64,000 nt of DNA. It comes from Gluconobacter japonicus. Its GTDB lineage: Bacteria; Pseudomonadota; Alphaproteobacteria; Acetobacterales; Acetobacteraceae. Each line of letters begins with the position of its first letter. Within the stretch, counting starts at the first letter, position 1. Shown here in pieces: positions 63,168 through 64,000 of the stretch. Below the pieces are notes generated by a model. That model was not told the origin of the DNA and made no database searches. It saw only the letters and a program-made list of their open reading frames with translations. The translations under genes and the position numbers were made by a program. Location: positions 62,001 to 126,000 of the forward strand of contig NZ_BEWO01000007.1 of the NCBI RefSeq assembly GCF_002723975.1, written 5' to 3'.

Positions 63168-64000
63168 ATGTCTTCGGAAACAGAAATTCAGCCGGTTATC
63201 GGCGTCATCGGCGGCTCTGGCCTGTATGATATTGATGGTCTGGAAAACAAGGAATGGCGCCGGGTTGAAACGCCCTGGGGCGAAACATCCGACGAACTGC
63301 TTTTCGGAACGTTCGAAGGCGTAAAATGCGTCTTCCTGCCGCGTCATGGTCGTGGGCATCCGATCCCGCCGTCACGTCTTAACTTTCGTGCAAATATTGA
63401 CGCTCTGAAGCGCTCGGGTGTGACGGATATTCTGTCGCTCTCAGCTGTGGGTTCTTTGAAAGAAGAATTGCCACCGGGCCGTTTCGTGCTCGTCGATCAG
63501 TTCATTGATCGCAGCTTTGCGCGCGAAAAGAGCTTCTTTGAGACGGGATGTGTGGCGCATGTTGGCATGGCTGATCCGGTCTCCGGACGTCTGCTGGATG
63601 TTTTGGAAGCGGAGTCCCGCAAGCTCGATATTCCGGTGACGCGCGGTGGCACTTACATCGTCATGGAAGGCCCGCAGTTCTCAACGCGTGCCGAGAGTGA
63701 GCTTTATCGGTCCTGGGGGTGTTCGGTCGTGGGCATGACCAACATGCCGGAAGCGAAACTCGCCCGTGAAGCCGAGATGACCTATGCGACGGTTGCGATG
63801 GTCACGGATTATGACTGCTGGCACACCGAGCATGACAGTGTCACGGTCGAGGCTGTTGTGAAGGTCATGAAGGGGAATGCGGATAATGCCCGTCGCCTCG
63901 TGAAGGCTGTGATTCCCGTTCTGGGGCAGAAGCGCCCGCTGGATCTTTCCGCCGAGCGTGCGCTCGATTTTGCGATCATTACTGCGCCTGAAAAGCGTGA
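63168..64000 (+). CDS. mtnP: S-methyl-5'-thioadenosine phosphorylase (partial)
   Basis: The first 277 codons of MtnP are in the window and the frame is still open at the right edge. The enzyme phosphorolyses methylthioadenosine to adenine and 5-methylthioribose-1-phosphate in methionine salvage and polyamine recycling. Marks: IGVIGGSGLYDIDGLE, FLPRHGRGHPIPPS, LSLSAVGSLKEELPPG, YIVMEGPQFSTRAES, VVGMTNMPEAKLAREAE and the TDYDCWH motif. These last residues separate MtnP from purine-nucleoside phosphorylase. The ATG at 63168 is the only good start before the core. Confidence 0.94.
   Translation, partial: MSSETEIQPVIGVIGGSGLYDIDGLENKEWRRVETPWGETSDELLFGTFEGVKCVFLPRHGRGHPIPPSRLNFRANIDALKRSGVTDILSLSAVGSLKEELPPGRFVLVDQFIDRSFAREKSFFETGCVAHVGMADPVSGRLLDVLEAESRKLDIPVTRGGTYIVMEGPQFSTRAESELYRSWGCSVVGMTNMPEAKLAREAEMTYATVAMVTDYDCWHTEHDSVTVEAVVKVMKGNADNARRLVKAVIPVLGQKRPLDLSAERALDFAIITAPEKR

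Overview
The window is a 64 kb piece of an alphaproteobacterial chromosome, most probably from an acetic acid bacterium close to Gluconobacter (Acetobacteraceae). This assignment is an inference. It rests on the high GC content with GTG and TTG starts, on an alphaproteobacterial gene set (PmtA-type methyltransferase, class II DAHP synthase, TldE/PmbA, M16 peptidase, divergent tsaD/hemC, secB-Tim44-mltA-smr block), and on a respiratory gene set with a trihaem peroxidase, haem O synthase and only a ruined cytochrome c oxidase relic. No rRNA, tRNA or insertion sequence was seen, and no gap longer than 300 bases lacks a gene.

Bases 1-28.6 kb hold housekeeping genes. They comprise the end of glutathione reductase, a FUSC exporter, an alpha/beta hydrolase, alkB, an aroG-pncB-type operon, a DUF523 gene, an M3 oligopeptidase, a UbiB/ABC1 kinase, an Lrp regulator divergent from an EamA exporter, uvrB, an epimerase-greB-NUDIX run, gshB and a PmtA-like methyltransferase. 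Next comes a cluster with a catalytically dead cytochrome oxidase subunit I homologue, ctaB and a 38-residue CoxF-like peptide. A Tim44-like gene, pmbA, an M16 peptidase, thrC and a royal-jelly-type protein follow on the minus strand.

Bases 28.6-48.5 kb carry a TPR/glycosyltransferase-like protein, glnD-mutS (overlapping), murJ, DUF4112, a glutathione peroxidase, a CNT nucleoside transporter, tsaD-rlmJ-gpsA divergent from hemC-hemD, secB, a second Tim44-like gene, mltA, a solitary DNA methyltransferase and, to 50.1 kb, a trihaem peroxidase.

Bases 50.4-60.2 kb hold a complete type I-E CRISPR-Cas locus on the minus strand: cas3, then cas8e-cse2-cas7e-cas5e-cas6e-cas1-cas2, a leader and a seven-repeat array. 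Between cas3 and cas8e lies what I consider the hidden system of this window. Two degenerate CRISPR repeats flank one spacer-like sequence. The first repeat encodes the last four codons and stop of cas3; the second also looks like a terminator with a GAAA loop and T-run. The predicted crRNA seed matches 8 of 8 bases (18 of the first 20) of the DNA just downstream, next to a canonical AAG PAM, ahead of the Cascade operon. That is the architecture of a CreR/CreA-type crRNA-like regulator that would make Cascade repress its own operon. The first gene of that operon is not a known cas gene but a small AT-rich ORF for an 81-residue membrane peptide, whose stop abuts the cas8e start.

Bases 60.3-64 kb return to core genes: smr, a Tat-exported TctC-like binding protein, hemF and the start of mtnP. 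The CRISPR locus and its left-hand neighbours appear to split an alphaproteobacterial secB-Tim44-mltA-smr block.
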